This document shows positions 51,270 through 59,926 of a stretch of 64,000 nt of DNA, piece by piece. The translations under genes were made by a program, and so were the position numbers. The stretch is from positions 1-64,000 of the forward strand of contig CAMNTH010000005.1 in NCBI GenBank assembly GCA_946557785.1, read 5' to 3'. The notes beneath the pieces were generated by a model. That model made no database searches, had not been told where the DNA came from, and saw nothing but the letters and a program-made list of their open reading frames with translations. Source of the stretch: an uncultured Blautia sp. (GTDB lineage: Bacteria > Bacillota > Clostridia > Lachnospirales > Lachnospiraceae). Numbering within the stretch: position 1 is the first letter of the stretch; each line of letters begins with the position of its first letter.

Positions 51270-53146
51270 AGAAGAATCTCCTTAATTTTCTCTTTATACG
51301 CATTAACAACAATACTCCGAGAAAAATTCTCTTCTACATACTGTCTTCCAGCTTTTCCCATCGTCTTTCTAATCTCATTTTCCATCGCTAAGAATCGTTC
51401 AATTTTCTTTACTAAATCCTCAACATTACCACCGTGATAAATAAAACCTGTCTGCTCATTTATTACGGTTTCCTGGCATCCAGGATTATCTGTGGTAATG
51501 ATAAATCGTCCTGAACTTGCATTCTCCAGAAGAACATTACTCATCCCTTCCCCGTAGGTAGACGGATGAATGATTGCATGTGCTCTTGTGATAAATGGTT
51601 TTACATCTTTCTGGCTTCCCAGGTATCTTACAATGTTCTGTTTTCTCAGTTTTTTCAGTACTTTCATATAATGTTTTTCCGTTGGTTCAATAAAACCAAG
51701 CATATTGAATTCTGTATTCGGATATTTTTTCTTAATCCGTTTTGCTGCCTCAATATAGTCATCCACACCTTTATCATGCAGAATACGACCTATGTAATTG
51801 AACACAATTGATTCACCATCAACACCATTGCCGCCAAGCGGATATGGCTGCAGTGGGTATCGCTCTGTATCCACCCCTGAACCTGGAATCAACTTATAAT
51901 CCCCTTTAATCATTCCGGAATCCAACGCCATCTTCATATTGGTAGAGTTCTGAAACATAACACAGGCTGCTCCGCGATATGCCGTCTTAAACAATGTCAT
52001 GATAAACGCACGCATCAAACCTGTCTTATTCAAAACACTGCCCAATCCTGTTACATTATTGATGTACGGAATCCCAAGCTGTCTTGCTGCAACACTTGCA
52101 TAAACATTAGGCTTCGCTGTGTATGTCAGCACAACTGCCGGTTTATATTTCTTAAATAACTTTCTATAATGCAAGAATAATTTGCTGTCTGCAACAACAT
52201 TTGTTCCACGTCTATCAATGACAGGATCATCATAGATGTACGGAATATCTGTCATTAGTTCAAACTTGGGACCATTCGGACACGAAATAAGCATTTCGTA
52301 GCCTTCTTCAATGAGTCCTTCGATAAGTTCCTTACGAAAGCAATAAACATCATCATCATTATTTGTAAGTAACGCAACCAATGGCTTTTTTCTATTTACT
52401 TTAGTATTTTTTGTTGTTTTTTTCATAATCTTTTTCTTCTTTGTTTTCTCTTTTTCTGGAAAGTCTATTCCTACTACTGCCAACACAGTCTTTATCATCG
52501 TTCCAATTTCTCTCCAAAAACTGAACTTTCGGATGCTCTCCAAATTGTATTTCATCTTTTGCGGAAGTACCTGTTTCACATACACCTTATCAACATCATC
52601 CGCAGCATTCAGTAATTCTGCTTCATCTTTATATCTAATGCTGGCTTCTGATGTAATTCCTGCAGGAAGCAACAATGTCGCACGCATCTCTTTCGTATAC
52701 TTCTTCACGTATTTCGTTGCCTCTGGCCTGGTTCCCACCAAACTCATATCTCCCAAAAGAACATCAAATACCTGCGGTAGCTCGTCCAATCGATATTTTC
52801 TTAAAAACTCTCCCACTGGTGTAATCCGGCTATCTCCGGAAACTGTTACTGTAGAACCAATCTGATCTGCGTCCGCTACCATTGTGCGAAACTTATGTAT
52901 TCTAAATTTCTTTCCATATGTCGTGATACGTTCCTGCCGATAGAACACACCTCCCGGTGATTCAGCTGTTATCTTAAAACTGATAATCAACATCGGTATT
53001 GCAGTCAAAATAAGCACACAGGTTCCAGCAGCGATGTCAAAAAGGCGTTTCATCTTCAGACTCAATCTCTTCTCAGAAAGAATATCGTAATATTCTTTTA
53101 CTTCTTCACACTGCATAAACTTCGGAAGCTCTTCCCACTTTCTCAT
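51266..53146 (-). CDS. Fused priming sugar-phosphate transferase and GT4 glycosyltransferase
   Basis: A 626-residue two-domain protein. Residues about 30-225 are a bacterial sugar transferase (monotopic phosphoglycosyltransferase): one hydrophobic re-entrant helix, KFRTMVADAD, the catalytic Asp-Glu in KYRLDELPQVFDVLLGDMSL and VGTRPEA. After a lysine-rich linker (about 228-255) comes a GT4 domain with YTAKPNVYASVAARQLGIPY, GSGVDTERYP and YGEGMSNVLLENASSGRF. In PglC/PglA these two steps are separate proteins. It would load the first and second sugars onto undecaprenyl phosphate. The ATG at 53146 is preferred over a TTG at 53161. Confidence 0.9.
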   Translation of the reverse strand: MRKWEELPKFMQCEEVKEYYDILSEKRLSLKMKRLFDIAAGTCVLILTAIPMLIISFKITAESPGGVFYRQERITTYGKKFRIHKFRTMVADADQIGSTVTVSGDSRITPVGEFLRKYRLDELPQVFDVLLGDMSLVGTRPEATKYVKKYTKEMRATLLLPAGITSEASIRYKDEAELLNAADDVDKVYVKQVLPQKMKYNLESIRKFSFWREIGTMIKTVLAVVGIDFPEKEKTKKKKIMKKTTKNTKVNRKKPLVALLTNNDDDVYCFRKELIEGLIEEGYEMLISCPNGPKFELMTDIPYIYDDPVIDRRGTNVVADSKLFLHYRKLFKKYKPAVVLTYTAKPNVYASVAARQLGIPYINNVTGLGSVLNKTGLMRAFIMTLFKTAYRGAACVMFQNSTNMKMALDSGMIKGDYKLIPGSGVDTERYPLQPYPLGGNGVDGESIVFNYIGRILHDKGVDDYIEAAKRIKKKYPNTEFNMLGFIEPTEKHYMKVLKKLRKQNIVRYLGSQKDVKPFITRAHAIIHPSTYGEGMSNVLLENASSGRFIITTDNPGCQETVINEQTGFIYHGGNVEDLVKKIERFLAMENEIRKTMGKAGRQYVEENFSRSIVVNAYKEKIKEILL

Positions 53147-53199
53147 CTTTTTATCCCTCAATTCTGCTGAGAAAGCGTTGCTCTTCCTCCCGCAAATTT

Positions 53200-54435
53200 C
53201 TATATGTATTCTTTCAAAGCCTCTTTAAATTTCTCCACCACATACTCCACATCCTCATCAGATAGTTTCGTATGTAATGGTAACGTAATCAAATTCTTAT
53301 AATAGTCATACGCATTCGGAAAATCCTTGATATCCCATCCAAGTGCTTTATACGCAGTCATCATCGGAAGCGGTTTATAATGAACATTCGTTGCTACACC
53401 TTTTTCTGCCAGCTTTTCGATGATTTCGTTTCTCTGTTCGCAGGTAATTCCCGGAATTCTGGTTAGATAGAGATGTCCGCTGCTCTTGTAATCCTCTCCG
53501 TAATGATTCATGTGGAACACGCCAAGTTCATCACATATTGCATCGTACTTACCGATAATCTCCCTTCTTCTTTCCAACATTCCCGGATAACGGTCAAGCT
53601 GACGTAAACCCATTGCTGCCATGATATCAGTCATATTGCACTTGTACCATGGGCCAATAATGTCATACTCCCATGCCCCAAGCTTTGTCTTCGCCAAAGC
53701 ATCCTTATTCTGCCCATGCAGGCTGTATAACTGGTACTGCATGTAAAGAGCTTCATCATCTGCTCCCGGAATATTCCAGGTTGCAGCTCCACCTTCGGCT
53801 GTAGTAAAATTTTTTACAGCATGATAGCTATAAGAGGTCAAATCGGCTGCTTCTCCTGCCATTTTACCGTGACGAAATGCACCTAAAGCGTGAGCACAGT
53901 CGGATACCACAGCAACTCTGCCAAGCAGTTCCTGAACTGGACTTTCTGCCTTAAACAGATGCTTCTTGTTTTCTACTGCCTGATAAATCCGCTCATAGTC
54001 GCACATAATACCGCCAAGGTCAACACAGATAATCGCTTTGGTGCGCACTGTGATAGCCGCTTCCATAACGTCATAATCCATTTCAGGAGAGCCTGTGACC
54101 GGATCGCCATCCTTCTGGGAATCTACAAAAATCACAGTAGCTCCGCAATGGATTACTGCCGACGCTGATGCCGTGTATGTGTATGCCGGAACTATGACTT
54201 CATCCCCCGGTTTAACTCCAAGAATACGCAGATTTAGTTCTTCTGCCGCAGTCGCAGAATTTAAGCACACCTGTTTATTTGTATGACAATATTCTGCCAT
54301 ACGCTTTTCTAATTCTTTCGTTCTCGGGCCTGTGGTAATCCAACCAGAGCGAAGCGCCTTTGCTACCTCTGTAATCTCCGACTCGGAGATATCCGGCGGA
54401 CTAAACGATATTATTCTCTTTCCATTCTCTACCAT
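53200..54435 (-). CDS. DegT/DnrJ/EryC1/StrS-family sugar aminotransferase
   Basis: A 411-residue PLP enzyme. GVKPGDEVIVPAYTYTASAS, the aspartate in VVSDCAHALGAFRHG and the Schiff-base lysine in SYSYHAVKNFTTAEGGAA are as in PglE/PseC. It would add an amino group at C4 of the 4-keto sugar made by the dehydratase encoded just upstream, giving a UDP-4-amino-4,6-dideoxy-GlcNAc type sugar for the priming step. The start has AAGGGAG. Confidence 0.93.
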   Translation of the reverse strand: MVENGKRIISFSPPDISESEITEVAKALRSGWITTGPRTKELEKRMAEYCHTNKQVCLNSATAAEELNLRILGVKPGDEVIVPAYTYTASASAVIHCGATVIFVDSQKDGDPVTGSPEMDYDVMEAAITVRTKAIICVDLGGIMCDYERIYQAVENKKHLFKAESPVQELLGRVAVVSDCAHALGAFRHGKMAGEAADLTSYSYHAVKNFTTAEGGAATWNIPGADDEALYMQYQLYSLHGQNKDALAKTKLGAWEYDIIGPWYKCNMTDIMAAMGLRQLDRYPGMLERRREIIGKYDAICDELGVFHMNHYGEDYKSSGHLYLTRIPGITCEQRNEIIEKLAEKGVATNVHYKPLPMMTAYKALGWDIKDFPNAYDYYKNLITLPLHTKLSDEDVEYVVEKFKEALKEYI

Positions 54436-54512
54436 GATCTATGTATCTCCCTTATGTATATTGCTGCCTTCTTGTTTCCATTGAGACTAATGCAGCTTAA
54501 CCTCCTTAGTCC

Positions 54513-56453
54513 TCATACAACTGCCAGTTCCCGCCGATTCTTCATCTCATCAGATTCACTGGCTTTTACATTCACCTCTTCTGGTTTCTTAAAGGTTGGA
54601 ACAACCCGTCTCAAAACATCACGGACCCAATCATCAGATCCGGTTTCACAGGCACGATGAAGCATTTCCAGTTTTTCATTAATTTCCTTTTCACTCAAAG
54701 GTATATCACGCTCAACGAAAATCAAGCTGTTGTCTGTTTTATCAAGTTCCTCTGTTTTCACAAGAAGCTCCTCATAGAGTTTCTCTCCTGGTCTTAATCC
54801 TGTTTCAACAATTTCAACTCCCTGAATACCGGACAATCGGATCATATTTTCCGCAAGGTCAAGAATCCGAATCGGCTGTCCCATATCCAGCACAAACAAT
54901 TCGCCGTTATGTGCCATAGCTCCGCTTGCCAATACCAGCTGACTTGCTTCCGGTATTGTCATGAAGTATCGGATGATACGCTTATCTGTCAGTGTAACGG
55001 GACCTCCATTAGCGATCTGTTTCTTAAACAACGGAATTACAGAGCCCGCCGACCCTAAAACATTCCCAAATCGGGTAGCGCTGTACTTTACTTTCCCATG
55101 GGTACTTGCACTTCGTACCAGCATCTCACACATCCGCTTTGTCGCACCCATGACATTTGTTGGATTAACCGCCTTATCTGTAGATACCATCATGAAACGT
55201 TCGGCTCCATATTCCTCACAGCAGTCCATCACATTCTTTGTTCCAAAGACGTTATTCTGCACTGCTTCCACACAGTTGCGTTCCATAAGCGGAACATGCT
55301 TATGTGCAGCCGCATTAATTACAATATGAGGATGATAGGTGCGGAATACCTTTCCCAATGCCTTCTTATTCGTAATAGACATAATTTCTATACGGACATC
55401 CAGCTTTCCAGTATAGGCAATTTTTAATTCCTGTTGGACATCATATGCACCATTTTCATAAATATCTAAAATCACAATCTGTTTTGGCTGCATCTTCGCA
55501 AGTTGCCTGCACAGCTCAGAGCCAATAGAGCCACCGCCTCCAGTAATCAAAATTACTTTATTACGATAATATTTACTGGTTCGCTCATCGTTTACAACGA
55601 TTGGACGCCTGAAGAGCAATTCTTCAATATCAAACTCTCTGAGATGCCGCTTTCCACCGGCGGCCTGCATTGTTGGATAGTCATATACTTTGATCTTGTA
55701 TCCGGCCTTTTGATAATGTTCATAAAGCCTCTTCTTTTTGTCATCTGCAAGATGCGGAATTGCAAATACAACTTCCTGGATATCCAAAAACTTCAATTGT
55801 TCCAACGTAGCTTCATCTTCAACAAGCACAGGAATTCCATGAATATCCCGCCCAACTTTTTCCTTGCTTACATCTACAAAGCACTGCGGTGTATATGCGG
55901 AAGCAGCATTGTTTAAGAGTTCCTCCGCCAGGCTGACTCCTACACGCCCTGCGCCAATAATTGCAATGTTAATCTTCGTTGCATCAAGCGTGCGCTCTCC
56001 AACTATCTTGCTTCCAGCAAACACCCTTAATATCAGCAGCAGGATTTTCCCAAAAAGGGTATTGCTATTTCCACATTTAAACGCATAACGGTACATTATT
56101 CGTATTGTTAATGCACCCAGTAAATTCATGCAGGCAATGACAAGCACTCTCAAACAGGTTGCATGTTCCATCGGAAGTATTCTTCCTATAATCAATGTAA
56201 TCACCAACCCAATCGAATCTGTAAAAATCAATCGAATATAGCATTGAATCCCACCGTATCTCCAAATTTGGTTATATATGCTTCCCAATAATCTGGATAG
56301 AAAAACAGCAGCAAAACCAACAGTTCCCTGAGCCACTATTCCTGAAACGGAAAGTTTACTACCTGAGAAATCAAACAGCAGTAAATTAACAAAAATCATT
56401 ATAAAAACATCATAAAAAAAAAGCTGCCATCGAATATTTATCTTTTTCTTCAT
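54513..56453 (-). CDS. Membrane UDP-GlcNAc 4,6-dehydratase (CapD/PglF type)
   Basis: A 646-residue protein: four N-terminal membrane helices (about 10-130), a CoA-binding-like Rossmann domain (NIAIIGAGRVGVSLAEELL, about 160-280) and the C-terminal SDR dehydratase with TGGGGSIGSELCRQLA, VSTDKAVNPTNVMGATKR and RFGNVLGSAGSVIPLF. The methionine in place of the SDR tyrosine (STDKAVNPTNVMG) is the known feature of this group. It supplies the keto sugar to the aminotransferase. The ATG at 56453 is chosen because the upstream frame runs through two hairpins. Confidence 0.93.
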   Translation of the reverse strand: MKKKINIRWQLFFYDVFIMIFVNLLLFDFSGSKLSVSGIVAQGTVGFAAVFLSRLLGSIYNQIWRYGGIQCYIRLIFTDSIGLVITLIIGRILPMEHATCLRVLVIACMNLLGALTIRIMYRYAFKCGNSNTLFGKILLLILRVFAGSKIVGERTLDATKINIAIIGAGRVGVSLAEELLNNAASAYTPQCFVDVSKEKVGRDIHGIPVLVEDEATLEQLKFLDIQEVVFAIPHLADDKKKRLYEHYQKAGYKIKVYDYPTMQAAGGKRHLREFDIEELLFRRPIVVNDERTSKYYRNKVILITGGGGSIGSELCRQLAKMQPKQIVILDIYENGAYDVQQELKIAYTGKLDVRIEIMSITNKKALGKVFRTYHPHIVINAAAHKHVPLMERNCVEAVQNNVFGTKNVMDCCEEYGAERFMMVSTDKAVNPTNVMGATKRMCEMLVRSASTHGKVKYSATRFGNVLGSAGSVIPLFKKQIANGGPVTLTDKRIIRYFMTIPEASQLVLASGAMAHNGELFVLDMGQPIRILDLAENMIRLSGIQGVEIVETGLRPGEKLYEELLVKTEELDKTDNSLIFVERDIPLSEKEINEKLEMLHRACETGSDDWVRDVLRRVVPTFKKPEEVNVKASESDEMKNRRELAVV

Positions 56454-56491
56454 TTTTTTCCTCTTCCGTCTATTTGTTATCACCCGATATT

Positions 56492-56563
56492 CGCATATAG
56501 GAACGGTACGGTCTCCCATATCGCTCCTATATGCGCACCTGCCGCCTGCTGTCCGGCAGATGC
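56492..56563 (-). promoter_or_regulatory. Two adjacent RNA hairpins ahead of the dehydratase gene
   Basis: In transcript order, GCA-CTGCCG pairs with CGGCAG-TGC (56535-56563, one mismatch) and then CGCATATAGGA pairs with TCCTATATGCG (56492-56535). No T run follows either. They lie in the 124-bp gap between the secreted-protein gene and the dehydratase gene. Tandem hairpins of this kind can recruit antitermination factors in long polysaccharide operons, but no such factor is in the window. Confidence 0.45.
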
Positions 56564-56577
56564 ACAAGCGTTCCGGA

Positions 56578-57243
56578 TTATTCACCTGTTTTTGGGTTAT
56601 ACACGATCATCAAAGGACCTACTTCTTCCAAATGGAAGAACAATGTTTTTTCTTTGTAATCTACTTCCGGTTTGATCACAGTCCATCTTTTTTCTTTATG
56701 GATGTTATGGTGCAGAACACGGATATCCCTCATTTCTTCTGTCAGGTTCTGCACTTCAACCTTTACATCAACATTCTTAGCCCCTTCTATGATGTTTCCT
56801 GCTGCATCTTTCACCACAACGTCATGAATCTTAGTCAGGGGAAGACATGCCTCCACATCAAAGGTATCCTCCGGATCTGCATATTCAATCTGCTCTTCCT
56901 TGATCATCTTCTTGATTTCTTCCTTAAAGACATTCATATTGCCGGTTTCTGCTGCTTTGTCAATGGCCTCATTCACTTTCTCAATCTGAGTCCGTACTTC
57001 CTCTGTGACCTTTGTAGTAATCTCAATTACTTTTCTCTCTTCATCTTCCACAGGGAATACCTCGATCCAGCCTTCCGACACCGGATTTCCCTGGGCATCC
57101 GTTACACCGGAAGCTTCCGTAATCTGAGATTCCACAACAGTTACCCCTGCCCCGATGCTGGGTGCTGCATATACACCGGATACGGTAAGCACTGCTGAAA
57201 GCACCCAGGCTGATAATATTTTCAATAATCTTCTCTTCATCAT
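56578..57243 (-). CDS. Secreted protein of unknown function in the capsule operon
   Basis: A 221-residue protein with a clear signal peptide (MMKRRLLKILSAWVLSAVLT, cleavage near VYAAP). The mature part is acidic, helical in the middle (TEEVRTQIEKVNEAIDKAAE) and beta-rich at the end (WTVIKPEVDYKEKTLFFHLE). No catalytic motif is visible. The start codon at 57243 has AAAGGAGG. It directly follows the LCP gene by 17 bases, so a role in polymer attachment or surface display is possible but unsupported. Confidence 0.7.
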   Translation of the reverse strand: MMKRRLLKILSAWVLSAVLTVSGVYAAPSIGAGVTVVESQITEASGVTDAQGNPVSEGWIEVFPVEDEERKVIEITTKVTEEVRTQIEKVNEAIDKAAETGNMNVFKEEIKKMIKEEQIEYADPEDTFDVEACLPLTKIHDVVVKDAAGNIIEGAKNVDVKVEVQNLTEEMRDIRVLHHNIHKEKRWTVIKPEVDYKEKTLFFHLEEVGPLMIVYNPKTGE

Positions 57244-57260
57244 CTCTGCCTCCTTTTGCA

Positions 57261-58268
57261 TCACATTGATTTCCTTTTGTAAAAAAGTTGCAATACCAAC
57301 TGCTGCAATGCTTCTTCATCCACCAGAAATTCATCATGGTATTTTCCAGCTTGATCCGTTCCCTGGACTATGTAATAGTCCTGTTCGGGATCAAACTCAT
57401 ACTTCAATGCCATCTCTGCAAAAGAAGAAATTTCATTCAGTCCGATATTGGTTACTGTGTTTGAAAAAACAGTTTCCATTCTGGATACGGTTCCGGAGAA
57501 ATCCTCCCTCAGCAGCAGTTTCAATTTCTCCAGATAGGCTTCCATATAAAGTTTCTGTCTTCTCATTCTTCCCTGATTGGAAAACTCCTGCTCCGTGTCA
57601 CGGCTTCTTACAAACCGCTCCACGTTCCCGGATGTAAGGGTCAGGGAACCCTCTTTATAAAAATCAGCATCCAGACCAGACAAATCGTCTTCTGTAACCT
57701 GAATGGTGATTTCCCCCACTAAATCATGAAATACCGAAAGTGCAGTCAGATCTGCAGCTCCGTAATAAATAACCGGGATGCCCTGAAACATCTTGGATAC
57801 CGCTTCCTGAGCCAGCAGGCACCCCTTTTGCCTGGTTCTTCCGAAAGCATATGCAAGTGCCAGATGCTGTTCATTCCAGCCAAGGTCGTTTCCTACAGCA
57901 TCAAATACTCGGATCGGCACCATGGAATCACGGGAAATTCCCACCACCCGTATTCTTTTTTCCCCTCTGTCAAGAATCAGAAGATTAATAAAATCCGATT
58001 GTCCCATCGTATCCTGACCCTCAGAATCAATTCCCAGCAGAAGCATGGTGATCAAATTCGTATTGTATCTATATTCAACACCATCTGCAGTAGCCTTTCT
58101 GTACAGGCGTTCATCAAGCCCGACAGGTGGTATACTTATTGAGATTTCCTCCCGCCGATTCACATACAGCAAAAACAAAAGTCCTGCCGTCGCAGCGATC
58201 ACCGCAACAGTAACAAAAAATCCTGCACCTATCCGGCGTCTCCTGCTTTTACTTTTCTTTATATCCAT
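57261..58268 (-). CDS. LCP-family (LytR-CpsA-Psr) polymer transferase
   Basis: A 335-residue membrane-anchored protein with one N-terminal helix (about 13-33). The LCP core shows MLLLGIDSEGQDTMGQSDFI, VVGISRDSMVPIRVFDAVGN and the arginine-bearing ERFVRSRDTEQEFSNQGRMR. LCP enzymes transfer lipid-linked capsule or teichoic chains to peptidoglycan. It overlaps the kinase gene by 20 bases. Confidence 0.92.
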   Translation of the reverse strand: MDIKKSKSRRRRIGAGFFVTVAVIAATAGLLFLLYVNRREEISISIPPVGLDERLYRKATADGVEYRYNTNLITMLLLGIDSEGQDTMGQSDFINLLILDRGEKRIRVVGISRDSMVPIRVFDAVGNDLGWNEQHLALAYAFGRTRQKGCLLAQEAVSKMFQGIPVIYYGAADLTALSVFHDLVGEITIQVTEDDLSGLDADFYKEGSLTLTSGNVERFVRSRDTEQEFSNQGRMRRQKLYMEAYLEKLKLLLREDFSGTVSRMETVFSNTVTNIGLNEISSFAEMALKYEFDPEQDYYIVQGTDQAGKYHDEFLVDEEALQQLVLQLFYKRKSM

Positions 58269-58923
58269 ATTTGTAATATCCTGAATAATAATAATAATCT
58301 TTCTGGTGCTTTTTCACTCTGTTCAAAATAACACCCAAAAGCTTGCACCCATTCTGTTCAAATTGCTCAGCGCCTCTCTTCACTGCCGCCTTTTTGCAGA
58401 AATCATTGCGGACTACTATCAAAGTACCGTCTGCATTTCTTCCGGTAATGGCAGCATCAATTACAGATCCGATTGGCGGTGCATCCATCACGATATAGTC
58501 ATATTTCTCTTTTAACGCATTCATAAATACAGAAAATTTCTGACTGGATAGCAGTTCCGAAGGGTTGGGCGGAAGCTTTCCGCTGCTTATAAAAGATAGA
58601 TTTGGAATATCCGTATTATGAATGATCTTTACAGACTGCCCTGTAAGGAGTTCGCTTAAGCCCTCCAGCTTTCTGCCTCCATGAAAACGATCCATCATGG
58701 AAGACTTTCTAAGGTCGCAGTCCACCAGCACCGTCTTCTTTCCTAGCTCAGCAAAGCTTCTGGACAGCTGAACTGCAATTGTAGATTTTCCTTCATTAGG
58801 TAATGTGCTGCTGATATTAATGGTCTTAATATCATTGCTGTAGATGATATTGGTTCTTAAAGTATTCATGGCTTCCGTGACAGCAAACTCCGGTTCCATT
58901 CCTTTCATTTCTATCATACTCAT
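58249..58923 (-). CDS. Capsule BY-kinase (CpsD/YwqD-like)
   Basis: A 224-residue P-loop tyrosine autokinase. Walker A STLPNEGKSTIAVQL, Walker A' VLVDCDLRKSSM and Walker B DYIVMDAPP are intact, and the C-terminus has a tyrosine cluster (YYYYSGYYKYGY) for autophosphorylation. It works with the membrane activator encoded next to it to control chain length and export. The start at 58923 is 15 bases after that gene. Confidence 0.93.
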   Translation of the reverse strand: MSMIEMKGMEPEFAVTEAMNTLRTNIIYSNDIKTINISSTLPNEGKSTIAVQLSRSFAELGKKTVLVDCDLRKSSMMDRFHGGRKLEGLSELLTGQSVKIIHNTDIPNLSFISSGKLPPNPSELLSSQKFSVFMNALKEKYDYIVMDAPPIGSVIDAAITGRNADGTLIVVRNDFCKKAAVKRGAEQFEQNGCKLLGVILNRVKKHQKDYYYYSGYYKYGYKEK

Positions 58924-58938
58924 ACGTTTCTTATCCCC

Positions 58939-59643
58939 TTACCACTCCACAGTCTTCTTCTGAGGTACATTTTTATAGGAACAGCTGGTGCTTTCCGGTA
59001 CAATACAGAAAACAGGCAAACGCAGCACCTGTTCCACATCCCGTACGGAACGGATGGTATCGTTCAAAATATAATTCAACGTAATAGCGCCTGCTACCAA
59101 TACAATTCCCAAAAGCGCACCCATCATCAAGTTCTTTCTGTGGGAAGGGCTGACCTTATCCCAGTCCGTCACAGCTTTTTCTATCAGGTATGGCTCCTTG
59201 GAATCAATTTCTTTAACACTTTCCATTCCTACTTCCACAAGCTCATTTACGATGCTGCTGGCCAGCTCCGGGTCTGCATCCTTTATGGCAACCCGCAGGA
59301 TACGGGTATCCTCCTGATTATTCAGTTCTACTCTTCCCTTTAACTGTTTCCAGGTCATATCAAGGTTCAGATTTTTAATTACTTCTTCCAGGATCGGACG
59401 GCTTCTGAAGATCACCTCGTAATCTTTTGTAAGGGCTGCGCCTACCTGCAGGTCCTGAAAAGAAACGGTTTCCCCTGCACCTCTCATATAAACCATGGAT
59501 GACGCTTCATAAATTGGAATGGCAATCTGGAAGGTATACACCCCTGCCAGAAGGATTCCTGCCACAAATCCACTAAGGATCATCCACCATCTTTTTAAGT
59601 ACTGCCGGAATAGATCCTGAAGATCAATATAATCCGAGTTCAT
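58939..59643 (-). CDS. Chain-length regulator/kinase activator (Wzz/CpsC-like)
   Basis: A 234-residue membrane protein with helices at about 20-40 and 170-190 and an extracellular loop between, plus the proline-rich-type segment DKVSPSHRKNLMMGALLGIV. It activates the BY-kinase and sets chain length. Two starts are possible: the ATG at 59643 (AGGA) or an in-frame TTG at 59679 (GGGGAA). I chose the ATG since MNSDYIDLQDLFRQYLKRWW fits the family N-terminus. It is the first gene of the capsule operon. Confidence 0.88.
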   Translation of the reverse strand: MNSDYIDLQDLFRQYLKRWWMILSGFVAGILLAGVYTFQIAIPIYEASSMVYMRGAGETVSFQDLQVGAALTKDYEVIFRSRPILEEVIKNLNLDMTWKQLKGRVELNNQEDTRILRVAIKDADPELASSIVNELVEVGMESVKEIDSKEPYLIEKAVTDWDKVSPSHRKNLMMGALLGIVLVAGAITLNYILNDTIRSVRDVEQVLRLPVFCIVPESTSCSYKNVPQKKTVEW

Positions 59644-59707
59644 GTTATTCCTGCTTACATCCGTCTTAATTTTTTCCAAAACCAGTTCCCCATTCTTTCC
59701 CGGTAAG

Positions 59708-59756
59708 TTTTACCAATTTATCATAAAGTTAGATACTTTACGATAAATTGGTAAAA
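59708..59756. repeat. Long palindrome containing the left crossover site
   Basis: TTTTACCAATTTATC and GATAAATTGGTAAAA, extended by TAAAG/CTTTA with one mismatch, form about 21 paired bases around the loop TTAGATA. On the minus strand it can form a hairpin in the leader of the capsule mRNA; no T run follows. One half lies inside the invertible segment, so inversion would break or rebuild it. Confidence 0.8.
59722..59742 (+). repeat. Left inverted repeat (recombination site)
   Basis: CATAAAG-TTAGATA-CTTTACG. Arms TAAAG/CTTTA surround a 7-bp asymmetric core, the usual form of a tyrosine-recombinase crossover site. It matches the reverse complement of 59901-59921 at 19 of 21 positions. Confidence 0.8.
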
Positions 59757-59837
59757 TATTACAGAAACCAAAAAATCCATAAGGCATAATAAACGCCTTT
59801 TGGGGCAGAAATAAAAAATTACTGGGTAAAATTACGA

Positions 59838-59866
59838 TTGACATATGTAAATAATTCAAGTAAACT
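59838..59866 (+). promoter_or_regulatory. Promoter inside the invertible element
   Basis: Consensus TTGACA (59838-59843), a 17-base spacer and TAAACT (59861-59866) on the plus strand. In this orientation it reads into the antisense strand of the recombinase gene. A weaker opposite candidate (TTGAAT-17-CGTAAT on the minus strand) overlaps it. Confidence 0.6.
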
Positions 59867-59900
59867 ATTAACGTCAGTAGATTATAGCCTATATATGTTT

Positions 59901-59921
59901 CGTATAGTATCTAACTTTAAG
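59901..59921 (-). repeat. Right inverted repeat (recombination site)
   Basis: Read on the minus strand it is CTTAAAG-TTAGATA-CTATACG, the same 7-bp core and nearly the same arms as the left site. It ends five bases before the recombinase stop codon. Confidence 0.8.
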
Positions 59922-59926
59922 ACTAT

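Larger units (their letters stand above)
59722..59921. promoter_or_regulatory. Putative invertible promoter element controlling the capsule operon
   Basis: A 158-bp segment (59743-59900) lies between two 21-bp inverted repeats, directly upstream of the capsule operon and directly downstream of a tyrosine recombinase gene. It holds a strong promoter, pointing away from the capsule genes in this copy. After inversion that promoter would sit at about 59777-59805 on the minus strand and start transcription some 125 bases before the first capsule gene. This is the layout of phase-variable promoter switches. Confidence 0.75.
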
